This document shows, in pieces, positions 10,670 through 22,439 of a DNA stretch of 64,000 bases. The notes below the pieces were generated by a model that was not told the DNA's origin, ran no database searches, and saw only the letters and a program-made list of their open reading frames with translations. This stretch comes from Heterobilharzia americana. Taxonomy: Eukaryota; Platyhelminthes; Trematoda; Strigeidida; Schistosomatidae. Position numbers and translations under genes: made by a program. The DNA is taken from NCBI GenBank assembly GCA_944470555.2, contig OX104130.1, forward strand, positions 47,587,491 to 47,651,490, written 5' to 3'. Within the stretch, counting starts at the first letter, position 1, and each line of letters begins with the position of its first letter.

Positions 10670-13578
10670 CTAAAAGATGAATGGAAGAAAATATAGAGAA
10701 AGATAACTGAGAGCATTTAAAACTCTCTTGGCCAGAATAATGAGGGGATATATATTATCAAATACCAAAACCATAAACCATTATGCCAAAAAGTCCTCAA
10801 AAAAACTACCTTATTTTTTGTACAAGTGAGTCCTTTCCTTACTAAACGTATCCTGTAGGTTTTGAAGAACAAAAATGAACCTAAACCAGCTACGAAGTAC
10901 TAACAGGTGGGTTAGAATACACAACAGGTGTATTGATTCTATGACCGGTTAACGATCGTAACCGATAAACTATCCTACCTTTAATCGTCACCTCGTAACA
11001 GTTATACGAGTCTCCTGGACAGCAGCTATTTCAGATAATCCCATCACCAACCAAAACGATGCTCCCTCTCTCTGATGAATCTTGAGTTACATTCAGTCAA
11101 GAGGATCTGACTGTGCAGCTAGTGTGATGACGATGAACGGAGTTATACATTACACAATGATACGGCAGCCGGGCGAAAGCCTCGGTGATCAAAGAAGAGT
11201 TACCGCGTGGTCAAAAGCCAAGTTTAGAAGCTCAACTGGTAGAGCACTGGATTGTAGATCCAAAGGTCACTGGTTTGAATCGTGATGGGACCTAAGCTTT
11301 TAATCCATCTTAAATCATCACCCCGCATAATTCAAAAATAAACGCATGTGAATGAATGACTAACTTAATTCGGGTTTTTCTGCTATGTGACGTTTTAGTT
11401 CGTATTCAGTTTATTCTAAACTTTTTCACACTAACGCACATGTAGACTGATCCCAACAAACACAGTACGATTTATGACTTCTGTCAAACGATGACAGTGG
11501 CAATACAGAATCTGTTACGATGAAAAAAACAGTTATTATCTCCATATTCTGAAAAAGCCTTGTCGACGAAAGCTCAACAAGAAAAGCAGTACGGCAAAAT
11601 GAACAAGAAGAATAACGTGAAAGAATGTAATATACCTAAATGGAAAATAAAAAACGTTCAGAGAATACAACGTTGATTTCAGACAGTACGACGTAAAGTC
11701 CCTAGAAATCAATCTGTATTAACTTTATTGACTAGTCAGTTTAATCAAGATAGAAGGGATTTTCAACAGAATAAAATCAATTCGTGATTCTAAATACCGA
11801 TAAAACTTCATAAGGAAAAGGTAAGCTTAGCAAGCGCTCTACCCAATTTCCACATGAACTGATTAGTAAATAAAAGAAAATATGAGTAAGTAAGACAGAT
11901 GTATTATATGTGTTAGATGCTGAAGAATCAAAACGTAAACTGTCACAGCTGCAATCATCGGTGGAAAAATGGAAACCGAAATGAAAACAAGGGAAAAAAA
12001 CTTAATTATATAATAGCCACCTGAATGGCGAGGTCGAAGTTCACATTATTTCCATATGCACAAACTAACGAGAGTCACATGTTAAAGGACCATAAAGCCA
12101 AGTGAGCAAATATTGCATCTGTTGACAGATTGCCCATATAAAAGTTAGCTAGAAAAACAATTAAGTTTTCAATAATCAACAAGACTTTTCCCAAACTTCG
12201 AATTTTTCCGATCCTTCTACATCAAAAGTGATTTCCTTCAGCAACATAGCAAGAAATACACACAAAACAATCTCATGAACATAGTGTCTAAGATTCTAGG
12301 TTCCCTAATCCTTCGACATCTAAGGGAAGCTCATAAATCACTAACTTCAGAAAACTAGACAGATTTCAGACTTGGTCGTGGGTACATCGACCAGATATTC
12401 ACCATCTACCAGGTACTGGGACACAGGCACACCTATTAGTACCCGACACTAACCACATTTCTCGAGATGAAAGTGGGATTTGACTCCATCGGTCGACAGA
12501 ACTCATAGCAGTATCTCTCACTGAAGGGTGCACGGGAAACGTACGCCACATTGTTGAAGGCTCTATACACCAACTCCCGTGCACGTGTCTGACTATTATA
12601 AGTGATTAACTGAGTTGTGTATTTCGAGTGGTGCCCGTCAAGGTTATTTACTCTCTTCGTTCCAGTTTAACTTTATTAAAGACGTATTCGGAATCACACT
12701 TTACGGCGACAGATCTTATTACAGGGAAATCCTTGGTGGGTCTAATGTATGCAAATGCAGTAATCCTGTCAAGTGAAGATGCTGAGTCTTTTGAAAATCT
12801 TCAGTAGCAATCTGATAATGTTCGGTATGCGATCCTCAAATATCTAATGCAAATTATTGCTCCAGGACTGGTCTGCGTTGGTACTTTGTTCAACAGTGAT
12901 GAGTTGAATGGCTGAATACGTTGACCACTTCGTCTACTTGCGTAGTGGGACCAGTCCTAGTGGATCAGTGGCCGACGAAATCTCTGCACGGGTTTGAAAG
13001 GCTCGACTCGCTAATTCACACTATTTATGACACTAGTGATAACCGATTGTCTACTAAGGGTTGAGTGTAGTGCGCTGTAGTTGGCTTTGTTCTACTATTC
13101 GGTTGTGATAGGTCATGGAAAAATAAAAGGAGAAAAAGCGAAAGTATAGCACCTTAAGCCACACCACTTTCAGTAAGCAACGAGACAGAGAATATAATCC
13201 TAGCTACTCTATCGAGACTTAAAGCAATGTCATGATGAGAGACAATGGCAGCATCCAAAGTGCTTTTATGTGTTTATAAGCAAGTTGTTCTGCATCACTA
13301 AAAGTCTTCAGTGAAGGTTCATTGTATTCGAAAAAGGAGAAATAATGACAGTTGGTCTAAATTTTACAACTGATCCAGGAGATGAACTCTATATTGGTAA
13401 AATTCTAAGTGGGATAACTTTCATCTAGATGCGAAGATTCTCTGAATTAATTTTTGAAAACCACTAGTCATTTTGTTTGTTCTTATAACGAGTGTATTAT
13501 TTCTACAGGTTAATCTCGGGAGTCTATGAGGTTCCCAATATGGTTACTGTTAGTTAATCGGCAGGGTTGCCTGCCGAT

Positions 13579-13622
<44 letters not shown>

Positions 13623-16600
13623 ATCAGTAGGCAACTCTGAGGATCGCTCTGAACCAACTAACATCCACCAAAGTGCACCACGATGGTGAGCTACCCACTT
13701 TGATGACCACATTGCAAAATGATCTATAGAATCCGGTCAGAGGTCAAGACAAGACCATATGAAATTGGTTACTCTGCAGTGATCAGTCAATGCACAGAGA
13801 ATGAATAAGATTAGTGTTACTGCTTGTATTACACCGTCATTAATTGGACCGAATTGATCGGTCTCTATTGGCATATGGGCTCCAGTGCGAATGCCTCGGT
13901 ATTGCCTGCGTTCTAATTATATTAATGATGGATCGTGGCTAGCAGCGGAATGCGCATCCATCATTAATAAGATTGTTGAAGTAAATCACAAGAAGTTGAT
14001 TCGAGCTATTTCTGTGTGCTAAACTCATTACTAAGCAAGTATTCAATAAATTAATTCTTACCTGTTGGGTGTATAAACGAACTGTAACTTGAGCAAAGTA
14101 ATTTCCTTTAGACATGAATTCTGTGCAGCGTATATGTACAACTCTGGGTAGTTCAATATTGCCCTTAAACCTCCATTGTAGTGTCCGTAGTTTCAAGTCT
14201 GCCGTCATATCCTGATAAATTCAAAAAGACTGTGAAAATAATTATTGATATTCTAATAATGATGCAATAGTGACAATGTAATAATAGTAGCATGACGATT
14301 GTGTGAACACTAAAATACACAAAGTAAAAGAAAAAAAATTGCACTTTATGCATTGATGGGACTTATCAAACGAGAAAAGCATCGTTGAAAACTTGCTTTG
14401 CACAATAATACTGCCAGCGCATCACTTTGTATTCATAATGATGGTGAAGCTGTAATGTAATTTCACACAACTGAGTGACCACATTTAGGGTGTGGTATTA
14501 CAATTAGTGTATAAATCTTGGGATTCAAAACCGCGACCGATCGGTTGAAAATGGATTGCTTAAGCCAATAATCTACAGTTCCATATCAAAACTTTGCAAA
14601 AGATTGGTCTAAGTAATTTGAAAACACCCAATGAGTCATAACACAGAATTCAGCGGAGAGTTACTCTTTTCAACAACTCATTCTCAAGCTGTTTATATAT
14701 ATATATATAACTTGTCTATAATCATATCAAGGTAACTGCATAACTTTGAGCCGCTTTGATATCAATATGGACAATAAGTGGTATTCAAAGTGTAATCCAG
14801 TAAATAATACTGTTTCATTGTGCGATGGATCTACTAAATCAACTAAAATGAAATTGCATCCTAACACAGTGTGCCCAAAATTTTACTGTTATATAAACTT
14901 TAGAGTTATAAATAAATTAAATTAGAACATAAAAACATAGAATAGAACTTACCACCAGAGCTTTCTCAGTAACCAACTCAAACAATCGAGATTCATTTTG
15001 ACGATGACTAAAATTTAATAGAAATGAGCAGGCAAATTAGGATAGGGAGGGCATTAACTCAAAGGTGATGCTTTTATGACTGGAAGACTTTTCTCAAGTA
15101 AAAGTGTACAACACACTGGAAAACCTATGCTTAATATCCATCTTTACAAAAAAACAAAATTAGCTACATCTGAGTCTTTTTTCCCGATAATAAACAATCA
15201 CTTACAATGGCATTGACCACCACATATCCATCTGCTGTTTCACACAAAGAATATCGGATGAAACAGTAACTTTTGGATTTCATTTAGATAGTCATCATAA
15301 AACCATTGACGCATTGATTTCAAACAGCCCAATATATATGAGTTGATCTCTAAACCAGTGTACAATTTTTCAAAATCGAGAAGAGTAGTTTTTAACCATT
15401 AGCTACATGCCCGAAAAGATGGAAATATGTTGCCATTTTCATCCTTTTTTCTGGACATGTTAATGAAATAACAGACTGCAAACAGGCCGACATCCAGTAC
15501 CAAGTTAACGCTACATTTTTCAGACTTCAGCAGGATTATATATGACGTATTCGTGAAGCCTATCATACATAGCTACCTACTATGCCTATTAATTACAGTT
15601 TAAGTCTTCCACACAAAGTTTAATCGTATGACAACCGTGAGGCAAAAGTCCTCTCTTGTCTTCACTAAGAACTAAAAAGAGAGGGATTAAGGAAGAAAGC
15701 GATAAAATAGTTCTATATAGTTCTAACTGGCTGCTATCAATAGCTTGATATCTGAGTTTTATACCATATCATTATAATTATAAATGAATGAATACCGTTT
15801 CACCGATATGACAGTACAACTTGAATGCAGTGAAACGGTGTGACTTAGGTATAGAGTTGTAGTTCATTGCATTATGTACTATACTTTCAATCAGCAAGTT
15901 GCAAGTTCAAGCCCAGTTCCACCTGCCAAGGTGTCTGGGTAACCAGTTAGTATTACAAACCGTGAATAGCAGGTGGGGTTTATCGTCTAACACACAAATC
16001 GACAGGAGGTGAAATTGACACAATAAAACGAGTAAAAACAAATAAAGAAGAGCAATTTAGAACAATGTTTCTTCATGAGGCATATCCAGTAAATAACTCA
16101 GCCGAGAAAAGGCTGTTTATCGTCAGATGAACATTCAGACTGGACACTTATTATTTGTCCCTTGGGTTCCTAGTGGAATAAAGAGCTTCAGTAACACGTA
16201 TCCACTTCACTCTGTTCTCTCAAGTATTCTCAACATGGCTCCACGACTACCCAGAAGCTTTCATTTCTTCCTCACATGATCTCCTACATGTCATCCTTAC
16301 AACGAACGTCCGACTAGTCGTTTCCACTTTGAATTCCACTCGAGGGTCTGGCCTGGTGCGTGATGTCCCAAATGGTCTTCTCAGTGTATACCCAATCCAC
16401 TTCGACTTTCTTCTGTATAATTGTTGGGCGAAGGGTTCTTGGTTGGTTCGTTGCAGGCAGGCAGGCAGGCAGGCAGCCAGAGTTCCTTGTTGCTTATTCT
16501 TATTATCATGGCCATCTGATCTCATCTTCAGTATCGAGTGAGCGTAGGCGGCAGCTGTTGATGTATGTGTGCGTGTGTGTGTTGGAGTGTTGTGTTTGTT

Positions 16601-19600
16601 GGAGATGCTTTTCGTGACGCGCCAAGTCTCTGAAACATCATATTGAAGCACTGACTTGACTGACATTAGTGTTGAAAATCCGGATGTTGTTCATGCTTTA
16701 TGTTGAGTGGAGTGCAGTGGAGTAGATCTCCACACTGATTTCATATTAATGAAGGAAGGCATATCTTGGTGTCCTTCGGATGCTGCTTTGACATCCTCAT
16801 CTGTGCCAGTATAGTGTGTAGTTGAAGTGATGCTGCCTATGTAGGTGGTTGAAAGAGACAGCTTCCTTTGGTTTTCTCCCATTGATGGTGATTGATGTTT
16901 TTTGTTGTTGGTTGGGTATGTTCATCACCTCTGTTTTCTCTACATTCACCTGAAGTTCCGTCTTCGCTGCCCTGTCTTTTAAGCCTACTTGTTAGTTTTT
17001 GCCTGTAGATCTTCGAGTTTGTGCGACATTAAACATAAATCATCATCGGCGAAATTCAAATCTTCCAGTCTTTTCATTAGCCAAACAGTGTATGCCCCTC
17101 TTCTCGCTCCTCACTGTTTGCTGCACGATCCAGTCGACCACAATTAGGAAGATCATCGGTGACAGTAGGCGGCAACTTTGTCTTACTCCTGTCTTTACTT
17201 CAAAGGAGTCACTGAGCTTTCCATTTTGAATCACTTAGCATGTGGCGTCTTCATATAGCTGTTGAATGAGGTTGATAAGGGTTTGTGGCACTCCGTAGTC
17301 TTGAAACAGCTTCTCAGTCGACATTGTCGAAGGCCTTTAAAAAATTGATGAAGTTGAGGTAGAGTTGACTGGCATTTGATGCTCTGCTCTATGATGATGC
17401 GTGGGGTTGCGATTTTGCCCGCACATGATCTGTACTTCCTGAATCCAGCCTGTTCCGGTCGTAGTTTTGAATCTAGAGCGTTTTTCAGCTTCTCCAAGAT
17501 GATGTGGCTTAATATTTTGTTTTAGGTGGACAGCGGCATGATTCCACGCAAGTTCTTGCAAAAAATTAGGTCGCCCTTCTTTGAGAGTTTGACTGAGTAG
17601 CCCTTCTTCCAATCAATGGGCAGGTCTCTTTCCTTCCTTCCCTCCTTCCAAAGATTCTGAAGTAGTGGTGTGAGTATGTCCGCTGTTGTCTCTGCGTCTG
17701 TTTTCAGTGCTTCTGGCGAAATCCCATCTGGTCCTGCTGCCTTCCCGGATTTCAGCAGCTTTATGGCGTTCAGGACTTCACCACTACTTTTGTCGGAGGG
17801 CTTGTGTTCACTTGTAATTGTGTGGCTGGACGAGTTGAAGGTGGTGGTGGTCGATTCAAGGGTTTTTGAAGTCGTCAGCCCTTCGTGTCCTTCGTTTCTC
17901 CTCTTTGGTGGTGATTAAGTTTCCTTCATTATATTTCATTGGTTTCATCCACGTTGGTCCCCCTCCCAGATAGTAGGCTGGTTATTTGATATAATGTTGT
18001 CAGGTCTCTATCTCTTCTACCTGCAATCTGTTCTGATTCACTTGCAAGTGTGTCGTAGAATTGTCTTTTGCCTTTGCGCACACTCTTCACTTCTTTTTCG
18101 AGTGTAGTGTTCTATGGGTTGTGTTTAGTTCCTCGTTTCGTTGTTCATCTCTGCACTGCACTGGTTCATCTGCCGCACCATCTTCCTCTCCCTCCTCTAT
18201 CAGCTTCCATGTATCCATTGAGATCCATTCCTTATCTTCTTTCTTCTTCCTTCCTAATACGGTTATGCAGGTTCTTTCCATATAGCTTTCAAAGAGTTCC
18301 AGCGTTCTTCCACGGAGGTTTCTTTAGGGATGTTGCTTAATGTCTCCCAGTTTTTTCCTGATGACCAACGTGGAGATGTGCTGCGTAGTTTAGTCCTTCT
18401 GTTTCTGTTGTGGGTGTTGAACTTGAACTGTGGGCTATCATCACCAGCTTGTTTGAATGCATTCAACTTGATTTTCAAGGTACGTTCCTTACACTGAATA
18501 GCGAGTTGTTTGAACCCACATCTGCTCCTTTTCGTTATCTGAACTTGTGTCCAGTAGGCTGCGTTTCTACTTTCTTCACATTGAGATGAAGTCGATCTGA
18601 TTTTTAGTGTAATGTGTCCATCTGGTGAATGGTGAAATCGAATCCACATCGCTGCTTTGTGAGTATACTTATGTTTGTACACACTGCCTCTAATCACGAA
18701 ATCATTAAAGGTGCAGAAGTCTGCAAAACGTTCTCCGTTCTCATTCATCATTTCACCGAGTGCTTCTCGACACATGATAAGTTCTTTTCCTGTATTGTCC
18801 ACTCCCAGTTTGGCATTCATGTCACCCCACCCATTAGAATTTTGATGTCACCAGTACTGAGTGCAGTTGTCTGTACAATTCCTCCATCTTCTCTTGTTCT
18901 GCGTGTGCATTATTTGTAGGTGCATAGCGTAGCGTAGCATTATATGATTGTGAATTTGTTTCCTCTTGAGTTGAATCTTGCTGTCATGATCCTGATCTTG
19001 CAGGAGGAGATTTGTTCCCACTGCATGAGAGAGAGCCTTCGATGATGTTGGGGACATCATGATAACCACTCCAAAACTCAGTGTGCTCGTTCATGGTTGT
19101 CGTGTAGGTGACAATATCGGAGTAGATTATTGACTCTCCAGTTGAAAGTTTGGAGAGTCCACTTCCATTCCATCTGCTTTCGCAGATTCCTAGTACTTCT
19201 ATGCTATATCTTCTCATCTCTCTGGCAATCTGGGCAGCCTTGCCAGCTAGCCAGCCAGCTTAAAGCATTGTTCTTAAATTCCATGTCCCCATTCTTACTC
19301 TCGCTTTCATCGAGAGAAGAGATGATACATCGGTCAACTGGTTTCCCGAAGTCTTTCATCAACCGGCGTCATTTCATCTCCCCGATCCCGGCGAGGAATA
19401 AGTTTATTTTCATTTTTCATACTTTTATCTTTGTGCTTCGAAGTTTCTTTGGCGATTGGATTGGTTTTACGGATAGGGTTGCTAGCCCTATGCCCAACCT
19501 TCCTTTTTTATCGGGGCTTAGGACCCGCTAGTAGCTAGTGAACTAGTTACTTAGGCGAGTTTAGACTGGACACTAAATCAGCAAAATTATTCACACACTG

Positions 19601-20951
19601 CACAGTTCATGATAACATCTGTCACAACTGAGAGATTTTTCAATCATCCGGATATGGTGTCAGTAGGGCTCCCATCGAAAGCCACTCATCTAAAATCACA
19701 AAATGTGATTTCTGACACAAGTGTCACTAACTAACAAAATATATTACTGAAAAATCTGAGTAAGATATTTCCAAATGCAGACGCTCACTTTTGTAAAAGA
19801 TCATGGGCTTCAACATAGATACTTTCAGCTTTAGCTGCAAATAGTTTCGGTTTGAATGAAGGCTCATATGATCGTATTAACATTGTATCTTTATAGTTTC
19901 TACCTTTATCAAGTAATCCATCCTTTAGCTGTGTGAATTTCTAAAAAGAAACAGTGTATATTCGACAGAAAACGTAGTACAATCAAAACTACCTTTGATG
20001 AGAGTAATGATTTTCGACCGTCACCATCAGGAGGAGTGTATGGATCGAGAATACTGCCTGGAAACAAAAATGTTGTCATGAAAAATAAATGTAGTTATCA
20101 AACTAATAAGAAAAGTTTCAGACTGAAAAAAGATACCTTTAGATTGAATGACGTATATGAGGTACATATCCTACAAGTTCATAAGTTACGAATAATAAAA
20201 TTCTCTCAACGAGACGATCTGCGGTAGCCTTAGTTAGGTGGACTATTACTTTTGATACAGGATGATGATTGGAAGTGAAGTAAAAGCTTGAGTAGCAGCA
20301 GGATTCCTACCCAGGATTCACAGATGACTGTCCATTTATTCTTTAAACTAACAATGATACATATTGCATACCAACTGATCAATGTACACACAACGCACAC
20401 TATCGTGAAAAATTGCAGTCTAACCACGACATCGTATAGAAATGAAGTATACAGACATACTACGCAATAAAGCTACCTTTTAAATTTGCTGTTACTGTGC
20501 TTACCGAAAAGTATTACAAAAACCATTTATATGACTGCAAACCACATGCTACTATGCTACAAAACAAAGACCTATAATGTATTCTTAAGAAAAATGAATG
20601 AAGAGGCACAAAAAAAGGTTGATAACAACCAGCCATGAGAAAATGATTTACCTGTATGTCCAATATTTATTGGACGGTCATGAAACAGAAGAGGAGGAAG
20701 CATTCCGTTTCTGCGCAGTCGTCTCTGGAAATCTGATGAACTTTCATCTGGAGAAACTTTATCCTCGTTAAGATCCACTGGTGAGTCCCATGGTTGCATC
20801 TGGCGGATGATTCTGAATTTAGGCACCCACGGCTTATGCCGTATAAATCTGACATTATTTCGAAGCTCAAATAAATATTTCTGGCTGAAAATAGTGATTT
20901 TCCTTAACCTTTAAGAGATAAATATACTATAAAAGGATGCACTTACCACAT
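10373..20951 (-). CDS. MRPL45: mitochondrial large ribosomal subunit protein mL45 (MRPL45)
   Basis: Structural protein of the mitochondrial 39S subunit with a Tim44-like fold, placed in the vertebrate mitoribosome near the exit tunnel, where it contacts the inner membrane. Coding exons on the minus strand: 20951-20947 (tentative start), 20884-20652, 20057-19993, 19940-19789, 15007-14953, 14211-14062, 10669-10373, all with GT-AG borders and compatible phases, giving about 318 residues (human 306). Human-like landmarks in order: WVPKFRI, HTGSILDPYTPPDGDGR, YVEAHDLLQN, ELVTEKALVDMTADLKL, TLQWRFKG, NYFAQVTVRLYTQQ, LAIYNRFGRLLYGNPDV, VLEYAVFEKHV and YGIWRLHGKV. The tail after HGKV is Ser/Pro/Asn-rich and not conserved. 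Introns grow from about 60 bases at the 5' end to 3-5 kb at the 3' end and hold transposons. The start is the weakest point: ATGTG at 20951-20947 joined to 20884 gives an Arg-rich N terminus, but an unseen upstream exon is possible. Confidence 0.9.
10670..11150. other. mL45 last intron, part without recognised element
   Basis: AT-rich intron sequence up to the SINE-like block; nothing else recognised. Confidence 0.5.
11160..11300 (+). repeat. tRNA-Tyr-like SINE or tRNA pseudogene
   Basis: Positions 11228-11282 read AGCTCAACTGGTAGAGC (A box), a stem with 7-base loop TTGTAGA (anticodon GTA), AAAGGTCACTGG, then GGTTTGAATC (B box). This follows the eukaryotic tRNA-Tyr body closely. The acceptor stem halves do not pair well and the T-arm is altered (TTTGAATC for TTCGATTC), so it is a tRNA-derived element or pseudogene, not a functional tRNA. 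The flanks (CCGGGCGAAAGCCTC before it) may be the rest of a SINE. Confidence 0.65.
11301..12289. other. intronic sequence without recognised element
   Basis: About 1 kb of A-rich intron; no family recognised. Confidence 0.5.
12290..13107 (+). mobile_element. internal fragment of an RTE retrotransposon; right arm of second inverted repeat
   Basis: Reverse complement of 8310-7480. It carries RT sequence from the SKILGSLILRHL motif through the palm to the thumb, but neither the 5' nor the 3' end of the element. It stops abruptly at 13107 (TTCGGTTGTG followed by unrelated sequence). It sits in the last intron of mL45, opposite in direction to that gene. Confidence 0.85.
13108..13560. other. intronic sequence without recognised element
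   Basis: No recognisable coding or repeat family. Confidence 0.45.
13566..13635. repeat. palindromic hairpin around a TA tract
   Basis: The arm GTTGCCTGCCGATCA at 13566-13580 is matched in reverse complement by TGATCAGTAGGCAAC at 13621-13635, with two mismatches. The intervening alternating TA tract is self-complementary, so the whole 70 bases can form one long hairpin or cruciform. Confidence 0.8.
13800..13970 (-). repeat. degraded SM-alpha-like repeat
   Basis: Shares landmarks with the repeat at 985-1240: GGACCGAATTGATCGG, CTCTATTGGC, and GTGGCTAGCAGCGGAAT. The hammerhead portion is no longer recognisable. It overlaps the mL45 intron just downstream of exon 6. Confidence 0.5.
14062..14211 (-). 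CDS. MRPL45: mL45 exon 6
   Basis: 150 bases in phase 0 on both sides; encodes DMTADLKLRTLQWRFKG through TVRLYTQQ, the core beta sheet of the Tim44-like fold. Confidence 0.92.
14212..14952. other. mL45 intron 5
   Basis: 741 bases, AT-rich, with a short TA run near 14694; no element recognised. Confidence 0.7.
14953..15007 (-). CDS. MRPL45: mL45 exon 5
   Basis: 55 bases encoding HRQNESRLFELVTEKALV. Too short to be seen as an open frame on its own; supported by family match and by phase fit on both sides. Confidence 0.88.
15008..15839. other. mL45 intron 4, part without recognised element
   Basis: AT-rich intron sequence. Confidence 0.5.
15840..15990 (+). repeat. tRNA-derived SINE fragment
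   Basis: Contains an A-box-like GAGTTGTAGTTCATTG and a B-box-like CAAGTTCAAGCCC, followed by CACCTGCCAAGGTGTCTGGGTAACCAGTTAGTATTAC. The second part matches the tail of the SINEs at 21955 and 52330 (CACC...CCGAGGTC...CCAGGTAGTATCA). Confidence 0.55.
16150..19560 (-). mobile_element. RTE-type (SR3-like) retrotransposon, nearly full length, inactivated
   Basis: Minus-strand order: 5' leader 19560-19220; endonuclease 19217-18263 (EVLGICESRWNGSG, LSKLSTGESIIYSD, GDNTGKELIMCREAL-like product-domain pieces); connector 18281-17670; reverse transcriptase 17612-17043 (ILEKLKNALDSKLRPEQAGF, FFKGLRQCRL, TGVRQSCRLLSPMIFLIVVD); C-terminal part and 3' end to 16150 with a GCAG microsatellite. It is about 3.4 kb, the usual length for this type. 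Several stops and frameshifts break the single long frame. It lies in intron 4 of mL45 in the same direction as the gene. Relatives here are 1500-2244 and 34800-39005. Confidence 0.85.
19789..19940 (-). CDS. MRPL45: mL45 exon 4
   Basis: 152 bases; encodes KFTQLKDGLLDKG...IYVEAHDLLQ and leaves in phase 2, completing an Asn codon with exon 5. Corresponds to the SIRRIKDY...FIEAH region of the family. Confidence 0.9.
19993..20057 (-). CDS. MRPL45: mL45 exon 3
   Basis: 65 bases; encodes SILDPYTPPDGDGRKSLL, matching the conserved PPEGDAR segment of mL45. Followed by a very short intron (19992-19941, 52 bases). Confidence 0.9.
20652..20884 (-). CDS. MRPL45: mL45 exon 2
   Basis: Acceptor TTTTCAG at 20885, donor G|GTAAAT at 20651. 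Encodes QKYLFELRNNVRF..., the N-terminal basic region expected after or within a mitochondrial targeting signal, then WVPKFRIIRQM and ends in NIGHT plus the first base of a Gly codon. An alternative acceptor four bases further (CCAG) would start at 20880. Confidence 0.85.
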
Positions 20952-20967
20952 GATGTTTCACCAATCA

Positions 20968-21950
20968 CTAGGAATAAATAAAAGCTGTAAGTACAATTTT
21001 TTTAAAATGAACTTTATAGCAACGTCTAGATTTATGCAACAAATTTTACTCAAACAACTAAGTAACATAAAAAGTTACTCGTCTGCTTGAGTTAAAATAA
21101 AACGAGTAAGATTTTATTGTGTGAACCAATGGCTGGATGTAGAACTTCTAGACCACTGGGTAGAAATCCTATAGTATAAAAGTGGGTAAGATAAACCTGA
21201 AATAAGAGTCTTACCAATACAATAAAATCTGAAGGAAGAGACTAGGTTTTTAAACTGATGAATTCGCAGGAAAAAGATCAACTTCATGAAACTACGCAAA
21301 TGTTCAATGATTGTACAGAACTTAAACGCGCCCGTACCTAGTTCAAAAACAGGAACTGTTAAGGAGGCAAACACTGACCACTAAATCCATTTTGAAAGCT
21401 GTATCTGTCCTTATGAAGAAGGCACCGACGAGGTCATACAAAGAACGTAAAAGACTTGTAAGACATTTGACAAAAAACACCACCTATGTTAGCGAGACAT
21501 TCCATTGTTAACTAAATAGCGAGTATGGTCAACTTCAGCCAGTTACCTAACAGTAATGCTGGGGACATGGTGAATGAGGGTGAATAACATGAAAGGTTTT
21601 CGACGGTATCTTCGTAGTAGTGTTCACACTCATTGGTGAGGTCAGGTATATAATAAAAGACAAGATAGGTAATTATTAGAAATATAAGTATTTCCCGGGA
21701 AACCGATAGCGTGACAATTAATATTGTTTTTAATCCAAATGAATTTACTTATCTACGATTATCTCTATTCAAACCACACTTTTACTAGAAGAAAATCAGT
21801 TTAACAATGATCACGTCACTTAATTCAACTCAATGATTACTTTTGCCAAAAACAAAATAACAAATTGACATAATCCGAAGCTGTCGCATCAATATATCCT
21901 CAAATCATAAAAGTAAGTCCAAACAGATGGTTGTGACATATCATGTGTGG
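20968..21950. other. upstream of mL45, no recognised gene
   Basis: AT-rich sequence that should hold the mL45 promoter and any 5' non-coding exon. I see no clear promoter motif. A TAG|TGATTGG...GTG|GTAAGT arrangement at 20967-20947 could be read as a 21-base internal microexon, but in the required frame it would contain a stop, so it is better read as 5' UTR plus the first five coding bases. Confidence 0.4.
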
Positions 21951-21954
21951 AGCT

Positions 21955-22115
21955 TTGGCTAATTGGTTGAGGTACTTGACTTTTAACCAGTGGATCACAA
22001 GTTTGAATCTCACCCTACACCTACCGAGGTCCGGGCAGCCAGGTAGTATCAATGGCCCTGACACAATAGGCCTAGTTCATTTCCCACTGAACGAACCTGT
22101 ACACGGTTGCTGAGT
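21955..22115 (+). repeat. tRNA-derived SINE
   Basis: tRNA-like head with TTTGGCTAATTGGTTGAGG (A box region) and CAAGTTTGAATC (B box), followed by CACCTACCGAGGTCCGGGCAGCCAGG, TAGTATCAATGGCCCTGACACAATAGG, and CGGTTGCTGAGTGCATT. A reverse-orientation copy is at 52150-52340. Confidence 0.65.
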
Positions 22116-22439
22116 GCATTTCAACATTCGACTTCATTTGTTAGGGAAGTTAAGCTGCTATCTATCCTGTGTACAATATGCATTAGAAAAGGATTGCTTG
22201 CAGAACAAGAGCGAAGACATGGATGGTGTGGAACCCATCTATTAAGTGTTGGCTTGATGTGCGGAGAAGTATTTGTTAGCTGTTTGGGGTTGTCGATATA
22301 TTCGGAATCAATTTGGAGATCGGCCAAATGGCTATAACCTAATACAATGGCGCAGTCAGTCAAAATCAACGCTGGACCTATAACGGTCCCAGTTGCCACA
22401 CTTCATATCGGCACATCAAGGGAGAATCCATCGATATAA

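Noticed and set aside
11228..11282. Functional tRNA-Tyr gene
   Set aside because: Acceptor stem halves do not pair and the T arm is altered; better read as a SINE or pseudogene.
20947..20967. A 21-base internal microexon of mL45
   Set aside because: In the frame needed to join exon 2 it contains a stop codon; read instead as 5' UTR plus the first coding bases.
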